Made by a program: the position numbers and the translations under genes | In this document: positions 1 to 11,449 of the stretch, one piece after another | Layout: every line of letters begins with the position of its first letter | Numbering within the stretch: the first letter of the stretch is position 1 | Notes under the pieces: generated by a model | Databases searched by the model: none | What the model was told of the DNA's origin: nothing | Seen by the model: the letters and a program-made list of their open reading frames with translations, nothing else | Assembly: GCA_017311315.1 (NCBI GenBank) | Contig: CM029640.1 | Span: 13,715,740-13,779,739, forward strand | DNA: 64,000 bases | From: Dendrocalamus latiflorus | Lineage: Eukaryota > Streptophyta > Magnoliopsida > Poales > Poaceae | Reading direction: 5' to 3'

Positions 1-880
1 CTTGTGGGGGGGCTTTGGTTTTCTGGGACAGCGCAATCGCGTGCCTAGCCCTTATTTGATTACGTCAAGTGATTTCGAATATCACTGCACAGTGAGTGTC
101 ATCTCGGTTCTTGCTATTATATGCTGTAGAAAGAGATGCTTGTGGGATGATGTATGCTCAATGAAGATAACTGAGGTCTAAAACTGAAATTGAATGTTCA
201 AATTTTAGCTCTAGATCATTGCCATTGCTGTCATTTTCTTTACTGTCCTGCAGTTAGATACTTTTCAGTATATGTATATGCTGTGATCACTTGTTCTGAG
301 TTGTCTGTTCCTTAATTAGTCATTTCGGCTTGTTGCATAACTTGATTAACTGTGACTTCACAGCTGTGAGGTTTTGACAAGTTATTTGATTAATTGACAT
401 ATTGCTGATGTGATCACTTAGCACTGTTTTCATCTGCTGGCCGAAAATCCATTTTGATGACAGTCAATAGTTGAGATTGGCATATTGCTATTTAGAGCTC
501 AAAATTTGAAATCTTACTTGTCATATTCAATTTACGAAGAGTTTAGACCAAAGTAGCGGGACGGCCAAGATTAAAATCTTGAGTAACCCTACATCTGAGA
601 GCACAAATAATCAATTAAACTTGAGCTTATTGCTAGTCTTAATTGATACATGCTTTATTCTTTGACATACATATTCATGTCTAGAATGTTATCATTTCTA
701 TTATTGAATATGTGGTATACCATGGATGATATACTCAATTCATATAGTTTCATATATGCTATGTCATTTATATATGAATTGATGTCTTTGGTGTGCTTAT
801 ATGAATATATTGGAATTATATTTATATCTTTGCTTATACCGCAAATATTACAACAATCCAGAAAACCAAACTATAAAGAA
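1..880. other. AT-rich stretch upstream of the copia gag, no gene seen
   Basis: This stretch is AT-rich with stop codons in all frames and I recognise no protein. It precedes the copia gag start, so it may be retrotransposon leader or LTR, but I find neither a clear 'TGGTATCAGAGC' primer-binding site nor an LTR end. It could equally be unrelated flanking or intron DNA. Confidence 0.3.
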
Positions 881-3708
881 ATGGCTTCCTCCTCTGATGT
901 CGTAAAACCTGAAGTTTTTGACGGAGCCAATTTCCAGCGTTGGCAGGCGAAGGCCAAACTTTGGCTGACTGACCTTAAGCTCTTCTGGGTCATCTCAAAT
1001 CCACCGGCATTTCCGCTGGAGATCCCTGAGACGATGAAGTGGGAAGATGCTAATAATGCAGTCTTAGCCCGTTTGCTGGCCATCCTGTCTAATCGCTTGT
1101 TTGACGTCTATGTCAACTTCACTAATGCCAAACAACTTTGGGATGAGCTCGAGGAGAAATACTCCGAGGGAGATAATGGAAATGAGTCCTTTGTTACAGC
1201 CAATTACTTGAACTACAAGATGGTTGAGGGCCGGTCGGTGATGGAGTAGCTCCACGAGCTTCAGCTCCATGTACGTGACTTATGTCAGTACGACTGCGCC
1301 CTGCCAGAGAGGTTCCAAGTAAATGTCATTTTGGCTAAGTTACCGCCTTCGTGGCGTGACTTTGTGACCACTCGGAGGCATATAAAGGAGCGCTTGACGC
1401 TCAATGAGCTGTCAGCTGCTATTAATGTCGAGGAGCGTGCTAGAGCCGGTGACGGCTCGGGAAAGGCTCAAATTCAGGCTCATCAAGTTCAACTTAAGAA
1501 TGGTGGAGGACCTGGGAAACCCAAGCTCAAGAGTCAGCCCCAAGTCAAGCTACAGCCTAAGAAAATGAAGAAGAAGGAGGAGGACATCGTCTGCTTCGTT
1601 TGCGGTGAGGCTGGCCATAAGGCCAATCATTGCCGCAATCGGAAGGGCAAGGGTCCATCTCCGGGTCAGCACAAGAGCCACAAGGCTGAGGTTCATGTCG
1701 CGCTGGCTAGCACCAGCTCAGAAGAGTATGTACCTATGGCCTTTATGGCAAGTCCATCTATTGATTGGTGGATTGATACAGGTGCTACTAGACATATATG
1801 TGCTGATCGATCGTGTTTTTCTTCATTTCAGGGTGAAGGTGGTGGATCCGTCCTAATGGGCAACGGAGCCGCCGCAACAGTACGTGGGATTGGACAGGTT
1901 TGCCTGAAGCTTACTTCGGGCAAAACACTCATCCTAAGAGATGTGTTGTACGTGCCTGCAATGACGCGCAACCTTCTTAGCGGGTCAATGTTATGTAGGC
2001 AAGGAATAAGGTCATTTTGACCAAGTTTGGTAGTTTTGTGGGCAAAGGCTATGATAGCGGAGGCATGTTCCGCTTATCCATTCTTGATTTGAATAATGTA
2101 AACGTTTACAATGTTTCCCATTGCAATAAAGTTCATGATATTTGGCATTCACGGTTATGTCATGTTAATTTTGAAGCCATTACGCGGTTAAGTAAGATCA
2201 GTTTAATTCCAAGCTATAATTATGAGAAGGGTTCAAAGTGCGAAGTGTGTGTGCAAGCTAAGCAGCCCCGAAAACCTTTTCATAGCATTGAAGGGCGGAG
2301 CACTTCACCACTTGAACTAGTCCATTCTGATCTGTGTGAGATGAATGGAATATTAACTAAAGGTGGCAAACGATACTTCTTAACTCTCATAGATAATGCG
2401 ACTAAGTATTGTTATATTTATCTACTTAAGTCGAAAGATGAAGCACTTGAATACTTTAAAATCTATAAAGCTGAAGTTGAAAATCAACTAGAAAAGAAAA
2501 TCAAACGGTTAAGGTCGGACCGAGGCGGTGAGTACGTCTCACATGAGTTCTCCCAATTCTGTGAAGAAAGTGGAATAATTCATGAAGTTACTCCACCATA
2601 CTCACCCCAATCTAATGGAATAGCCAAAAGGAAGAACCGAACTCTTTGTGACTTGGTTAACGCCATGCTTCAGAGTTCAGGTATGTCGGACTATTGGTGG
2701 GGTGAGGCAGTTCTCACAGCTAACTATGTCCTGAATAGGGTTCCACCTCGCAATCAGGAGGAAACACCCTATGAAGGATGGAAGGAGAGAAAACCCAACT
2801 TATCCTATTTTCGAACGTGGGGATGCCTTGCAAAAGTGCATGTGCCGTTGCCGAAGAAAAGGAAGCTTGGTCTTAAGACCGTTGATTGTGTCTTTCTAGG
2901 ATATGCTATTAATAGCACAGCTTATAGATTTCTAGTGGTCAAATCCGAGGTGAGTGACATCGCTACTAATATAGTGATGGAATCTCGTGATGCGACATTC
3001 TTTGAGCATGTGTTTCCTATGAGACCGAATGAAGACAGTGGACATGTCAGCATAGATGATCTCTCTATTTCTCCTAGTGTGGATAACACCGCTCCAGATT
3101 TGGAGTTGAGGAGGAGTAAGAGACAGAGGACCGAGAAGTCACTTGGGGATGACTTTGTCACTTATGTCGTGGATGATGAACCACGAACACTTTCAGAGGC
3201 ATACGCATCTCCGGATGTGGATTACTGGAAGGAGGCAGTCCGTAGCGAGATGGATTCCATCATTGCTAACGGAACTTGGGAAATTGCAGATCTCCCGCCC
3301 GGTTGCAAGCCAGTAGGTTGCAAATGGATCTTTAAAAGAAAGCGTAGACCTGATGGTACTATTTAAAAGTACAAGGCCCGATTAGTGGCTAAAGGTTTCA
3401 CGCAAAAAGAAGGTGAAGACTATTTTGATACATACTCTCCTGTGGCCCGTTTACCCACAATTCGAGTGCTTTTAGCGCTAGCCGCTGCATACAAACTCCT
3501 AGTACATCAAATGGATGTAAGGACCGCTTTCCTAAACGGAGAGTTGGATGAGGAGATTTATATGCAACAGCCTGAAGGATTTGTGGTTGAGGGGCAAGAG
3601 AGGAAAGTATGTCGATTGATTAAATCTTTGTATGGACTAAAGCAAGCTCCTAAGCAATGGCATGAGAAATTCGATAGTACGATGACGTCGGTCGGCTTTT
3701 GTGTAAAC
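881..3708 (+). pseudogene. Ty1/copia retrotransposon gag-pol, broken and truncated
   Basis: This is a copia-type polyprotein relic. The gag starts at ATG 881 (MASSSDVVKPEVFDG) and holds a CCHC zinc knuckle at about 1592-1633 (C-x2-C-x4-H-x4-C). A retropepsin with the D-T-G triad follows near 1775. The integrase comes next, with an HHCC-type region around 2140-2250, catalytic Asp in HSDLC and RSDRGGEY, and an ending in NGIAKRKNRT. The reverse transcriptase start contains QMDVRTAFLNG and SLYGLKQAP. Breaks seen are an in-frame TAG at 1247-1249, a frameshift near 1990-2020, a TAA at 3364-3366, and loss of everything after the RT VGFCVNE motif, including the YVDD box and RNase H. The integrase catalytic Glu of the D-D-35-E set is Lys (AAA, 2626-2628). 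The truncation coincides with CACTA end repeats. The element is certainly inactive. Confidence 0.9.
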
Positions 3709-3765
3709 GAACCGTCTGTGATATATAATTTTCACAGACCGTTTGTGGTTGGAACCGTCTGTGAT
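3709..3765. repeat. Left subterminal repeat remnant of the CACTA element
   Basis: Three copies of the CACAGACGGTT-type motif occur in alternating orientation directly after the last copia codons. The right end has over twenty copies, which shows how much of the left array is missing. Confidence 0.75.
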
Positions 3766-3896
3766 ATTCTGCGTAGTATTAATTACTTGGCGTACTTGCT
3801 TGAAGGATGTCGACACCGATCTGTCTTCATTGCGCTGCATCGGTGGAGCAAGGCGGCCGGCTTTAGGGAGTTGGGGGTGAAAAAATATCACCGTCT

Positions 3897-4011
3897 TCTT
3901 AGTGATCTGATCAGAGGTTAGTATACTCAATTACTTAACATTCTTAGTGATCTGATCAGGGATTAGTACTCAATTACTTAACATTCTTAGTGATCTGATC
4001 AGAGGTTAGTA
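3897..4011 (+). repeat. Tandem repeat, about 44 bp x 2.6, upstream of Tnp2
   Basis: Units beginning TCTTAGTGATCTGATCAG start at 3897, 3942 and 3985. The first is 45 bp, the second 43 bp and the third partial. The array ends about 50 bp before the transposase ATG, so it lies in the likely promoter or 5' UTR of the transposase gene. Confidence 0.8.
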
Positions 4012-4061
4012 GTAGGGGTAATAATCATTTTTGACACCCATTTGTCACTTGTGTAGCGTAG

Positions 4062-7000
4062 ATGGACCGAAGCTGGATGTATATTGAGAATCGTGTGAGT
4101 GAAGAGTACATTACTGGCGTGTCTGCTTTTAGAAGGGCGGCTGAGCTGGATATGTTGAAGAAGGGGATGAAATATATGTATTGCCCATGTATTGATTGTG
4201 ATAATCTCAAGATGTTTAGCAACTCAGCGCAGATTGAAGCTCACTTGATTCAAAGGGGTTTCAGAAAAGGGTACAAATGTTGGACCAGTCACGGTGAAGA
4301 GAAGAGTACACAAGAAGGTAGTTATGACATAGTCGAGGGAGACAACGATATGCCAGTTGTGGACTGTTCTTTCGATCATGAGGATAGGTCGCAGGATGAC
4401 AATCTGGATCAGATGTTACGTGATGCAGAAGGGAACTATAGTGAGAGAGAGTTTGGTAAATTCGAGGGCTTAATGGAGGACTCGGAGAAACCTTTGTTCC
4501 CGGGCTGCAAGCCGCAATACACGAGGTTGTCATCAGTTCTAGAACTGCTAAAATTGAAGGCAAGCAATGGTTGGTCCGACAAGAGTTTCACGGCATTATT
4601 AGTTCTCCTAGTGGACATGCTTCCAACGGGAAATGTGTTGCCGAGAACCACCTACCAAGCCAAGAAGATTCTTTGTCCATTAGGAATGGAAGTAGAAAGA
4701 ATACATGCATGTCGGAATGATTGTAACCTGTACCGTAAAGAGTATGCTAGCTTACATGTTTGTCCGGTGTGCAAAGCATCCCGATACAAGCGTAAAAATG
4801 ACTATGATGATGGGAAGGGCATCGAGGTGAAGCAAGGACCTCCTGCTAAGGTGATGTGGTATCTTCCTATAATCCCCCGTTTGAAGGGTTTATTTGCAAA
4901 CCGCAAGGATGCAAGATTGATGCGTTGGCACTGCGAGCAGCGTAAGAAAGACGGAATGATAAGACATGTTGCTGATTCTGCCCAGTGGAGGAACATCGAT
5001 AGGATGTTTGTAGATTTCGGTGTGGAACCGAGAAATATAAGGTTTGGGTTGAGTACAGATGGAATGAATCCTTTTGGTAACATGAGCAGCCGACATAGCA
5101 CCTGGCCCGTGACTCTGTGCATGTACAACCTTCCTCCTTGGCTGTGTATGAAGCGGAAATATATTTTGATGTCACTACTTATCCAAGGGCCGAAGCAACC
5201 TGGCAACGATATTGATGTGTTCCTAGCCCCATTGGTGGAAGATCTTGCAATACTGTGGAATGAAGGGGTACATGTATGGGATGCGGACAAACGAGAGAAC
5301 TTCACTCTACGCGTCATGTTGTTCTGCACCATTAATGATTTTCCTGCCCTTGGTAACCTGTCAGGGTTGAGTATAAAAGGAGCCAAAGCGTGTCTGCACT
5401 GCTTAGATTATACCGAGAGTGTGTGGTTGAACAACTCGCGAAAAACTGTGTACATGCATCACCGTAGGTTCCTTCCAAAGTATCACCCATACCGCAAGAT
5501 GAAGAAACAATTTGACAGAAAAAAAGAGGATGACTCAGTACCAAGACCTTTTAGCGGGAAAGAGGTGTATGATATGGTCAAGGATATAAATGTTGTGTTT
5601 GGAAAGGGACGTAAATTGAGGAAGAACATGTGGAAAAAGAGGTCAATATTTTGGGACTTGCCTTATTGGGAGCACTTAGAAGTTCGCAATTGCATCGATG
5701 TCATGCACGTAGAGAAGAATGTATGTGACAGTTTGATTGGTCTCTTACTGAACATTCCTGATAAAACAAAGGATGGTGTTAACGCAAGGCGTGATTTGGT
5801 CGCTATGAACATCAGGACCGAGTTAGCACCGATAGTGACCGATAAAGGTCGGACGTACCTTCCCCCAGCATGTTACACTCTGTCTAAGTCCGAGAGAACT
5901 GAATTGTGCCAGTCCTTAAATGGTGTGAAAGTTCCATCCGGTCACTCCACAAGCATGAAGAAACTTGTTTCCATGGAACATTTGAAATTAATTGGCATGA
6001 AGTCTCACGACTGTCATGTGCTAATGACTCAAATGCTACCTGTTGCAATTAGAAGTATTTTGCCGAACAAGGTTCGAGTGACAATCATAAGGCTATGTTA
6101 TTTCTTCAACGCAATTGCTCAGAAGGTCATTGATCCGGATGGACTAGATGCTCTGCAAACCGAGGTGGTGACAACTCTATGTCATCTAGAGATGTATTTC
6201 CCTCCATCATTTTTTGATATCATGGTCCATCTCATTGTCCACCTTGTGAAAGAGATAAAAATATGTGGCCCCGTATTTCTACGTCATATGTACCCTTTCG
6301 AGAGGTACATGGGAATTCTGAAGTCCTATGTACGCAATCGATCTCGACCAGAGGGTAGCATCATCGAAGGTTATACAACAGAAGAGGTCATTGAATTCTG
6401 CATCGGCTACATGACTCAGGTAGAGCCGATAGGTGTACCTCTATCTCGTCACGAGGGGAGGCTAGAGGGTATCGGGGCTATCGGGAGGAAAGAAATAACT
6501 CCGGATCAAAATACGTATGCTCAAGCCCATTTCATGGTTTTACAACACATGACTGAAGTGACCCCATATATTGAAGAGCACAAGGACATGCTACGTCAGG
6601 AGAATGCAGGCCAGTCAAAAGTTTGGATCACGAGACAACACAACCGTCAGTTCAACGAATGGTTCAAGGGGAAATTGACTAGGAGGTCATCAAGTGAAAC
6701 ACTACAATGGTTGGCAAAAGGGCCAAAATTTACAATTGTGACATGGCAAGGATACGACATTAATGGCTACACATTTTATACAACAGATCAAGATAGAAAG
6801 AGCACAGTGCAGAACTCAGGTGTCCGCATAGATGCCTATGATGCGCACGGCAGTACCGCTGGCCCAAGCTCGTACTACGGGCTTGTAGAGGAGATTTGGG
6901 ATCTTGACTACGTAATTTTCAAAATTCCTCTATTTCGGTGCCGTTGGGTCCAACTCCCACAGGGTGTAAAGGTTGACAAGTACGGCGTCACTACCGTGGA

Positions 7001-7274
7001 CCTCGAATGTGTAGGATACAAAGACGAACCATTCGTACTCGCGAGGCAAGTTGTTCAAGTATTTTATGTAACCGACCCGGCAAATAAGAAGCGCCATGTA
7101 GTTCTTCAGGGAAAAAGAAGGATTGTCGGGGTTGAGAATGTTGTGGATGAGGAAGAGTACAATCAATTTGATGATTTGCCTCCATTCGGAGACGGCATCA
7201 GGCTCGAGGAAGAACAAGGCGATGAAGCAAGCGATATGCGTGTCGATCATCGTGAAGGGCTTTATTTAAAATGA
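4062..7274 (+). CDS. CACTA transposase, Tnp2 family (Transposase_21)
   Basis: This is an uninterrupted 1,070-residue reading frame starting at ATG 4062. It should catalyse excision and integration of CACTA elements in the nucleus. The N-terminus (about 3-75) matches the transposase-associated domain, with DRSWMY and the Cys-rich YCPCIDCDN. The Tnp2 core contains the Cys-rich HACRNDCNLYRKEY region at about 215-245. Candidate catalytic acids are D333 in STDGMNPF, D426 in INDFPA, and D546 to E551 in CIDVMHVEKN. A DUF4218-like region follows at about 630-745 (LPVAIRSIL to MYPFERYMGILK) and a DUF4216-like region at about 935-1010 (SSYYGLVEEIWDLDY). Tnp2 genes are often spliced, so an intronless frame of this length suggests a fairly recent or well-conserved copy. 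No in-frame stop is present. Whether it is active cannot be read from sequence. Confidence 0.92.
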   Translation: MDRSWMYIENRVSEEYITGVSAFRRAAELDMLKKGMKYMYCPCIDCDNLKMFSNSAQIEAHLIQRGFRKGYKCWTSHGEEKSTQEGSYDIVEGDNDMPVVDCSFDHEDRSQDDNLDQMLRDAEGNYSEREFGKFEGLMEDSEKPLFPGCKPQYTRLSSVLELLKLKASNGWSDKSFTALLVLLVDMLPTGNVLPRTTYQAKKILCPLGMEVERIHACRNDCNLYRKEYASLHVCPVCKASRYKRKNDYDDGKGIEVKQGPPAKVMWYLPIIPRLKGLFANRKDARLMRWHCEQRKKDGMIRHVADSAQWRNIDRMFVDFGVEPRNIRFGLSTDGMNPFGNMSSRHSTWPVTLCMYNLPPWLCMKRKYILMSLLIQGPKQPGNDIDVFLAPLVEDLAILWNEGVHVWDADKRENFTLRVMLFCTINDFPALGNLSGLSIKGAKACLHCLDYTESVWLNNSRKTVYMHHRRFLPKYHPYRKMKKQFDRKKEDDSVPRPFSGKEVYDMVKDINVVFGKGRKLRKNMWKKRSIFWDLPYWEHLEVRNCIDVMHVEKNVCDSLIGLLLNIPDKTKDGVNARRDLVAMNIRTELAPIVTDKGRTYLPPACYTLSKSERTELCQSLNGVKVPSGHSTSMKKLVSMEHLKLIGMKSHDCHVLMTQMLPVAIRSILPNKVRVTIIRLCYFFNAIAQKVIDPDGLDALQTEVVTTLCHLEMYFPPSFFDIMVHLIVHLVKEIKICGPVFLRHMYPFERYMGILKSYVRNRSRPEGSIIEGYTTEEVIEFCIGYMTQVEPIGVPLSRHEGRLEGIGAIGRKEITPDQNTYAQAHFMVLQHMTEVTPYIEEHKDMLRQENAGQSKVWITRQHNRQFNEWFKGKLTRRSSSETLQWLAKGPKFTIVTWQGYDINGYTFYTTDQDRKSTVQNSGVRIDAYDAHGSTAGPSSYYGLVEEIWDLDYVIFKIPLFRCRWVQLPQGVKVDKYGVTTVDLECVGYKDEPFVLARQVVQVFYVTDPANKKRHVVLQGKRRIVGVENVVDEEEYNQFDDLPPFGDGIRLEEEQGDEASDMRVDHREGLYLK

Positions 7275-7457
7275 TATAGCCAAAGTGTAATAAATGATAT
7301 TGGTTATGCTTGTGTTTTTCATAAATGTATGTATGTTCCATTGTAATTGTAAAATGACTAAGGAACTAAGAAATAGTTATATTTATGGTTATGCTTGCGT
7401 TTTTCATAAATGTATCTATGTTCCATATTGTAATTGTAAAATGACATAGGAACCTAG

Positions 7458-7718
7458 CTAGCTGCGGGTATTTATAGTGAACTATCACGGGCGGTTTATC
7501 AAAAGAAACCGTCTGTGATAACACATCACAGACGGTTCTATCTATATAACCGTCTGTGATAATATGGATATCACAGACGGTTATATATATAGAACCGTCT
7601 GTGATAATATGGATGTCACAGACAGTTATATCGATAGAACCGTCTGTGATACTTCTATCACAGACGGTTCGTTTAAGGAACCGTCTGTGATAGCTCATCT
7701 TTAAATACCCGCAGCTAG
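7458..7718. repeat. Palindromic array of the CACTA end motif between its two genes
   Basis: A perfect 17-bp inverted pair, CTAGCTGCGGGTATTTA at 7458-7474 and its complement at 7702-7718, encloses about ten alternating copies of ACCGTCTGTGAT and ATCACAGACGGT. The whole block can fold into a long hairpin. It lies about 190 bp past the Tnp2 stop and 360 bp before the second gene. Confidence 0.85.
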
Positions 7719-8079
7719 GTCTGCGGAGTCCGCTCTTGCGCAGTCTCTTGTCTCCACTCTGCAGCGCCCCTGCTAGCTAGGTTTTGGTCCCTCCCACCGC
7801 CGCTCCCTCCCAACGTCGCTCCTTCCCGACGCCGCCGGTCCCTCTCGACGCCCCTCCGACGCCGCTTCCTCCCTCCCGACGCCGCTCCCTCCAAGCTTCA
7901 CATGTATTTTATGTTATATGCTTCACATGTTATATGCTTCACATGTTATATGATTCACATGTTATATGCTTCACATGTATTTTATGTAGTATATAATATA
8001 TGCTGCAGTTGTTTAGCTCACTGTAGTCACTTCATAGAACCTTGTAGCTCACTGCAGTTAGTTTTTTCTTAGAAGAGAG

Positions 8080-11000
8080 ATGGCGTCCACACAGTCTTCG
8101 TCGTCGTTATCTGGGTCTCACGCTCCCAAGATTGCGAAAACTAAACGTGGCCGAGGAGTATCGAAAAGGCCAAACGGCCGAATGTCCATCACGGTGGTCT
8201 CTCCGAATGGGATCCCTCTGGAACTGACGAAAGCAGCGTCATCATTTCGGACTACCTGCGGGATAATTGGAAGGCAACGGGTCCCCATCACCATAGCAAG
8301 CTGGAAAGATTTGACAAAGGATCACAAAAATCATCTATGGGAGGAAATTACAAATTCGTTCGAGATCCCAGCAGAAGTACAGGGACTCGTGCAACGGCAG
8401 GCGCTCCTCTCGATGGGAAAAGCATGGAAGAACTTTAAGAGCACTCTTGTGAGGAAGTATGTGGCCGAGGATGTCACGCTCTTCACAAAGTATCCTTTCG
8501 TGTCGCCAGAAACATGGGAGGCCTTTGTGCAGATGAAGACGACGACCGAATTTGAACAACAAAGTGCGGCGCACAAGGATCTCTAGTCACAAAACACGCA
8601 CCCTCACAGACTCGGCACTGCTGGGTACGCGGGTAAAATTTCGCAATGGAGGATGCAGGATGAGGTCGCAATCCGATCGGAGGCCTCTCCGCCATTTGCC
8701 GGGATTGCAAATGAGCGCGCTCGAAACTGGTTAAGAGCGAGGTCATCAACCACAACTTCGGGTGTCTCTTTCAAAAACCCCGCAGATGAGGAAGTGTCCC
8801 AACGCCTGGTAAGATATGTTAAACAACATAGTTGTTAACACCTCTTGAACTTCATGGGTTCAAAAATAACATGATTAATTGCTTCTTGCAGCAATCATTG
8901 ACTACCGAATCTTCTCGTGGCTCCTTTGAAGAATATAGGGAGATAGATTTACTATCACAGGCCTTGGGAAACAAGGAGCACCCAGGTCGCACACGAGGCA
9001 TGGGGGTTTATGTACCTTGGAGGCACAGATTTCCAGATTACTCCGAGACATATAGGAGTAGGAAGAGATCCAAGGCGTACCGCAACGAACAAATAAAACA
9101 GGAGCTTCGTGCTCAACTTGAGGAACAACTATCTGCCTCACATCAAGAGCAGACTGCCTCACTTCGAGGAGAGATAGATTCGTTGTGGGAAGAACTGAGA
9201 CAAGTCCGCAACCAATCGCAACCCACTCCTAGTACTGCGGTACCCAGTCCCCCTCAACGTCGCAGTAGCTGTGCGTCCACACCAATTTCTGAACATAGCG
9301 ACGCCCACTTACCTATTGATGACATTCAGGTAATGTACCTCTTTAGAATGGTACATAGATCTCTCTGGTGGACGCCTTAACTCATCTCTTGTATCGTTAT
9401 GTAGGAGCCCATGCCTTGAAGCCTCAAAGTCAGGCTTATTGGCTCTATTCCCGTTGACGCTGGGCGCGGCATGGTGTATCCATTGCTGCCAGGGACGCTG
9501 GTGCATGGTGTACAAGTAGACACCGGTTTCATAAAGGTCCAGGTGGACATGATTAATGATATTTTTAAGTCCGTCCCTCTTGAGAAGCCCCCAAACGAAG
9601 AGATTAAGACATTAGGGGATGCCGTCCACACATTCATTCAGTGGCCCAAGAAGGACATCGTCCTCGACATGTCCGTGCCACAATCTTCACATCCAGTGGC
9701 CCAAGAGGGACGTCGCCCTGGACCTGGCACATCGGTTCCGGTGGCTCCACCTCCACCTCCAAATCCAATAAAGTCTGTTGCATCGGCTCCCGCCGAGACG
9801 CCACCGAGAACATATCATAAGCAAGGCTCCAAGGCCTCCAAGGTTCATGCGAAGAAAACTAAGCCGCGTCCCGTGCCATGGAAGTTTATTCTAGGAGTGT
9901 CGTTGGTGCCTGAGTCACAATTACGCCAGCTTGGTATGATTTGCAATAGATTGCATGCCTGGTACATGGAGAAGTCCAACATGAAGCCACACCGGCAGAG
10001 TGCATTCACTCTGAAATATAACAAGACGCATTTCCTCCACGACTCGAGCTACATCGTCGTGACATTCGAAGATTTGTTCTTACTATTCAATCTCGACGAA
10101 CTCGACGCCTCACTTCTACGATGCTGGACACTGTAAGTGTACTGTACAATGAAGTTCTACATTCACGTTATATAGATAAATGTCATTACTCTTTCTTTAT
10201 GTATAGATACATGATCCAAGAAGTCCGGCGATCGCAACGATCGGTGGGTTTCCTCGACCCTCACTTGGTCTCTGAGCAATCTATCAACGAAGATGCATCC
10301 TTCGTGCAAGGTTACATAACGAGGGGATTGATTGCTCACAGCGACAAGGAGTATGTCATGGTACCCTTCAACCAAGGGTAAGTGCTTCACTAGTTGCCAC
10401 ACATATGTTTCATTTGTACTTTACATGCAGCATGAACTTAGGATTAATCACTATGGCGACACACATGACTAGGAATCACTGGATTTTGATTGTGATTGTA
10501 CCAAAGTGGAGCAAGGTAATATACCTTGATTCCCTCCTTAGGAGCAACCACGACTTCAGTCGTGTGCAAGAAGTACTTAACAGGTAAACTCATTTCCTCC
10601 ATACATAACTCTATTGTAATATTTCTTTTGTTTGCCACGGCCGAGGCTAAGTTTTTTGAATCACGTAGGGCGTTTGCCGATTATGTTGCCCAAGGAGGAA
10701 CACACGACAAAAAATCCAGTGACACGCTACGACACAACACGCAATTTCCGGTACCCGCTACAACACAACAATCCTATATCATACTTTGTTATAATGCCTC
10801 TAGAATTGACAATACCGATGTATGTAATTCTATTTTTGCAGTGCCACCAGCAGCTGCAGGGCAACGTATGTGGATTCTACGTTTGCCGCCATATGAAGGA
10901 AATCATGGGTACTAAGATCAATGATCCAGAGGTTTGTCAGGTCCTTCCAATAATTATTATTTTCTGATTATATATATGTATTTATATTACACACACATGC

Positions 11001-11165
11001 TAATTAATGACTTAACATTGCTCCTAGCGACAGCGGGTGAACTTCGACGAAAGTGCATATGATCTTGACAATCTCGTCGAAATTCGTGCAATCATCTCCC
11101 AATTCTTGCTAGCAGAGGTCATATGTAAGAGGGGAGAGTTCCACGCCGGCAATGGTGATAATTAG
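8080..11165 (+). pseudogene. CACTA second gene: plant transposase (Ptta/En/Spm-like) with Ulp1-type protease end
   Basis: I read eight exons with GT-AG introns: 8080-8808, 8892-9329, 9405-10132, 10207-10377, 10431-10583, 10669-10750, 10842-10931 and 11028-11165. The phases join throughout. The first half resembles the Transposase_24 family (RGRGVSKRPNGRMSI; TAGYAGKISQWRMQDEVA) and is followed by a charged coiled-coil-like stretch (KQELRAQLEEQLSASHQEQ). The C-terminal half has the order of a C48 (Ulp1/SENP) cysteine protease: His in RNHWILIVI, Asp in YLDSL, Gln in PCHQQLQ and Cys in NVCGFYVC. In the family this suggests cleavage of SUMO-like conjugates, but no substrate can be inferred. Two in-frame stops, TAG 8584-8586 and TGA 9417-9419, break the first half. 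The protease part remains open. Confidence 0.8.
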
Positions 11166-11449
11166 ATGTTGAAACATTGGATTCAACTGTACAAATCAAA
11201 CAATTCCTTCAATTGAATTCATTTGTCAGATTTTGTGTAACGATTTTCATTCTATGTATGTATGTGATCTGCTGGCCGTTTGTTACATTCATCTGTGTAT
11301 CGAATTTTGTTGTAATTTACTATGAGTTGCAATTAACTTATATCTGTCATTTATCTGTAATCTGCTTGCTTGCTTGCTTTCAGAGGGCATGGCTAGCATA
11401 TCCTGAGGCTAGCCAAAAAACAGCAAATAAAATAGATGATGCACTTGGT

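Noticed and set aside
4802..5386. 194-codon minus-strand frame under Tnp2
   Set aside because: Antisense shadow of a well-supported transposase.
7784..7996. Small plus-strand frame before the second CACTA gene
   Set aside because: Pro/Ser-rich start from GC-rich leader then tandem TTCACATGTTATATG-type repeats; probably 5' UTR.
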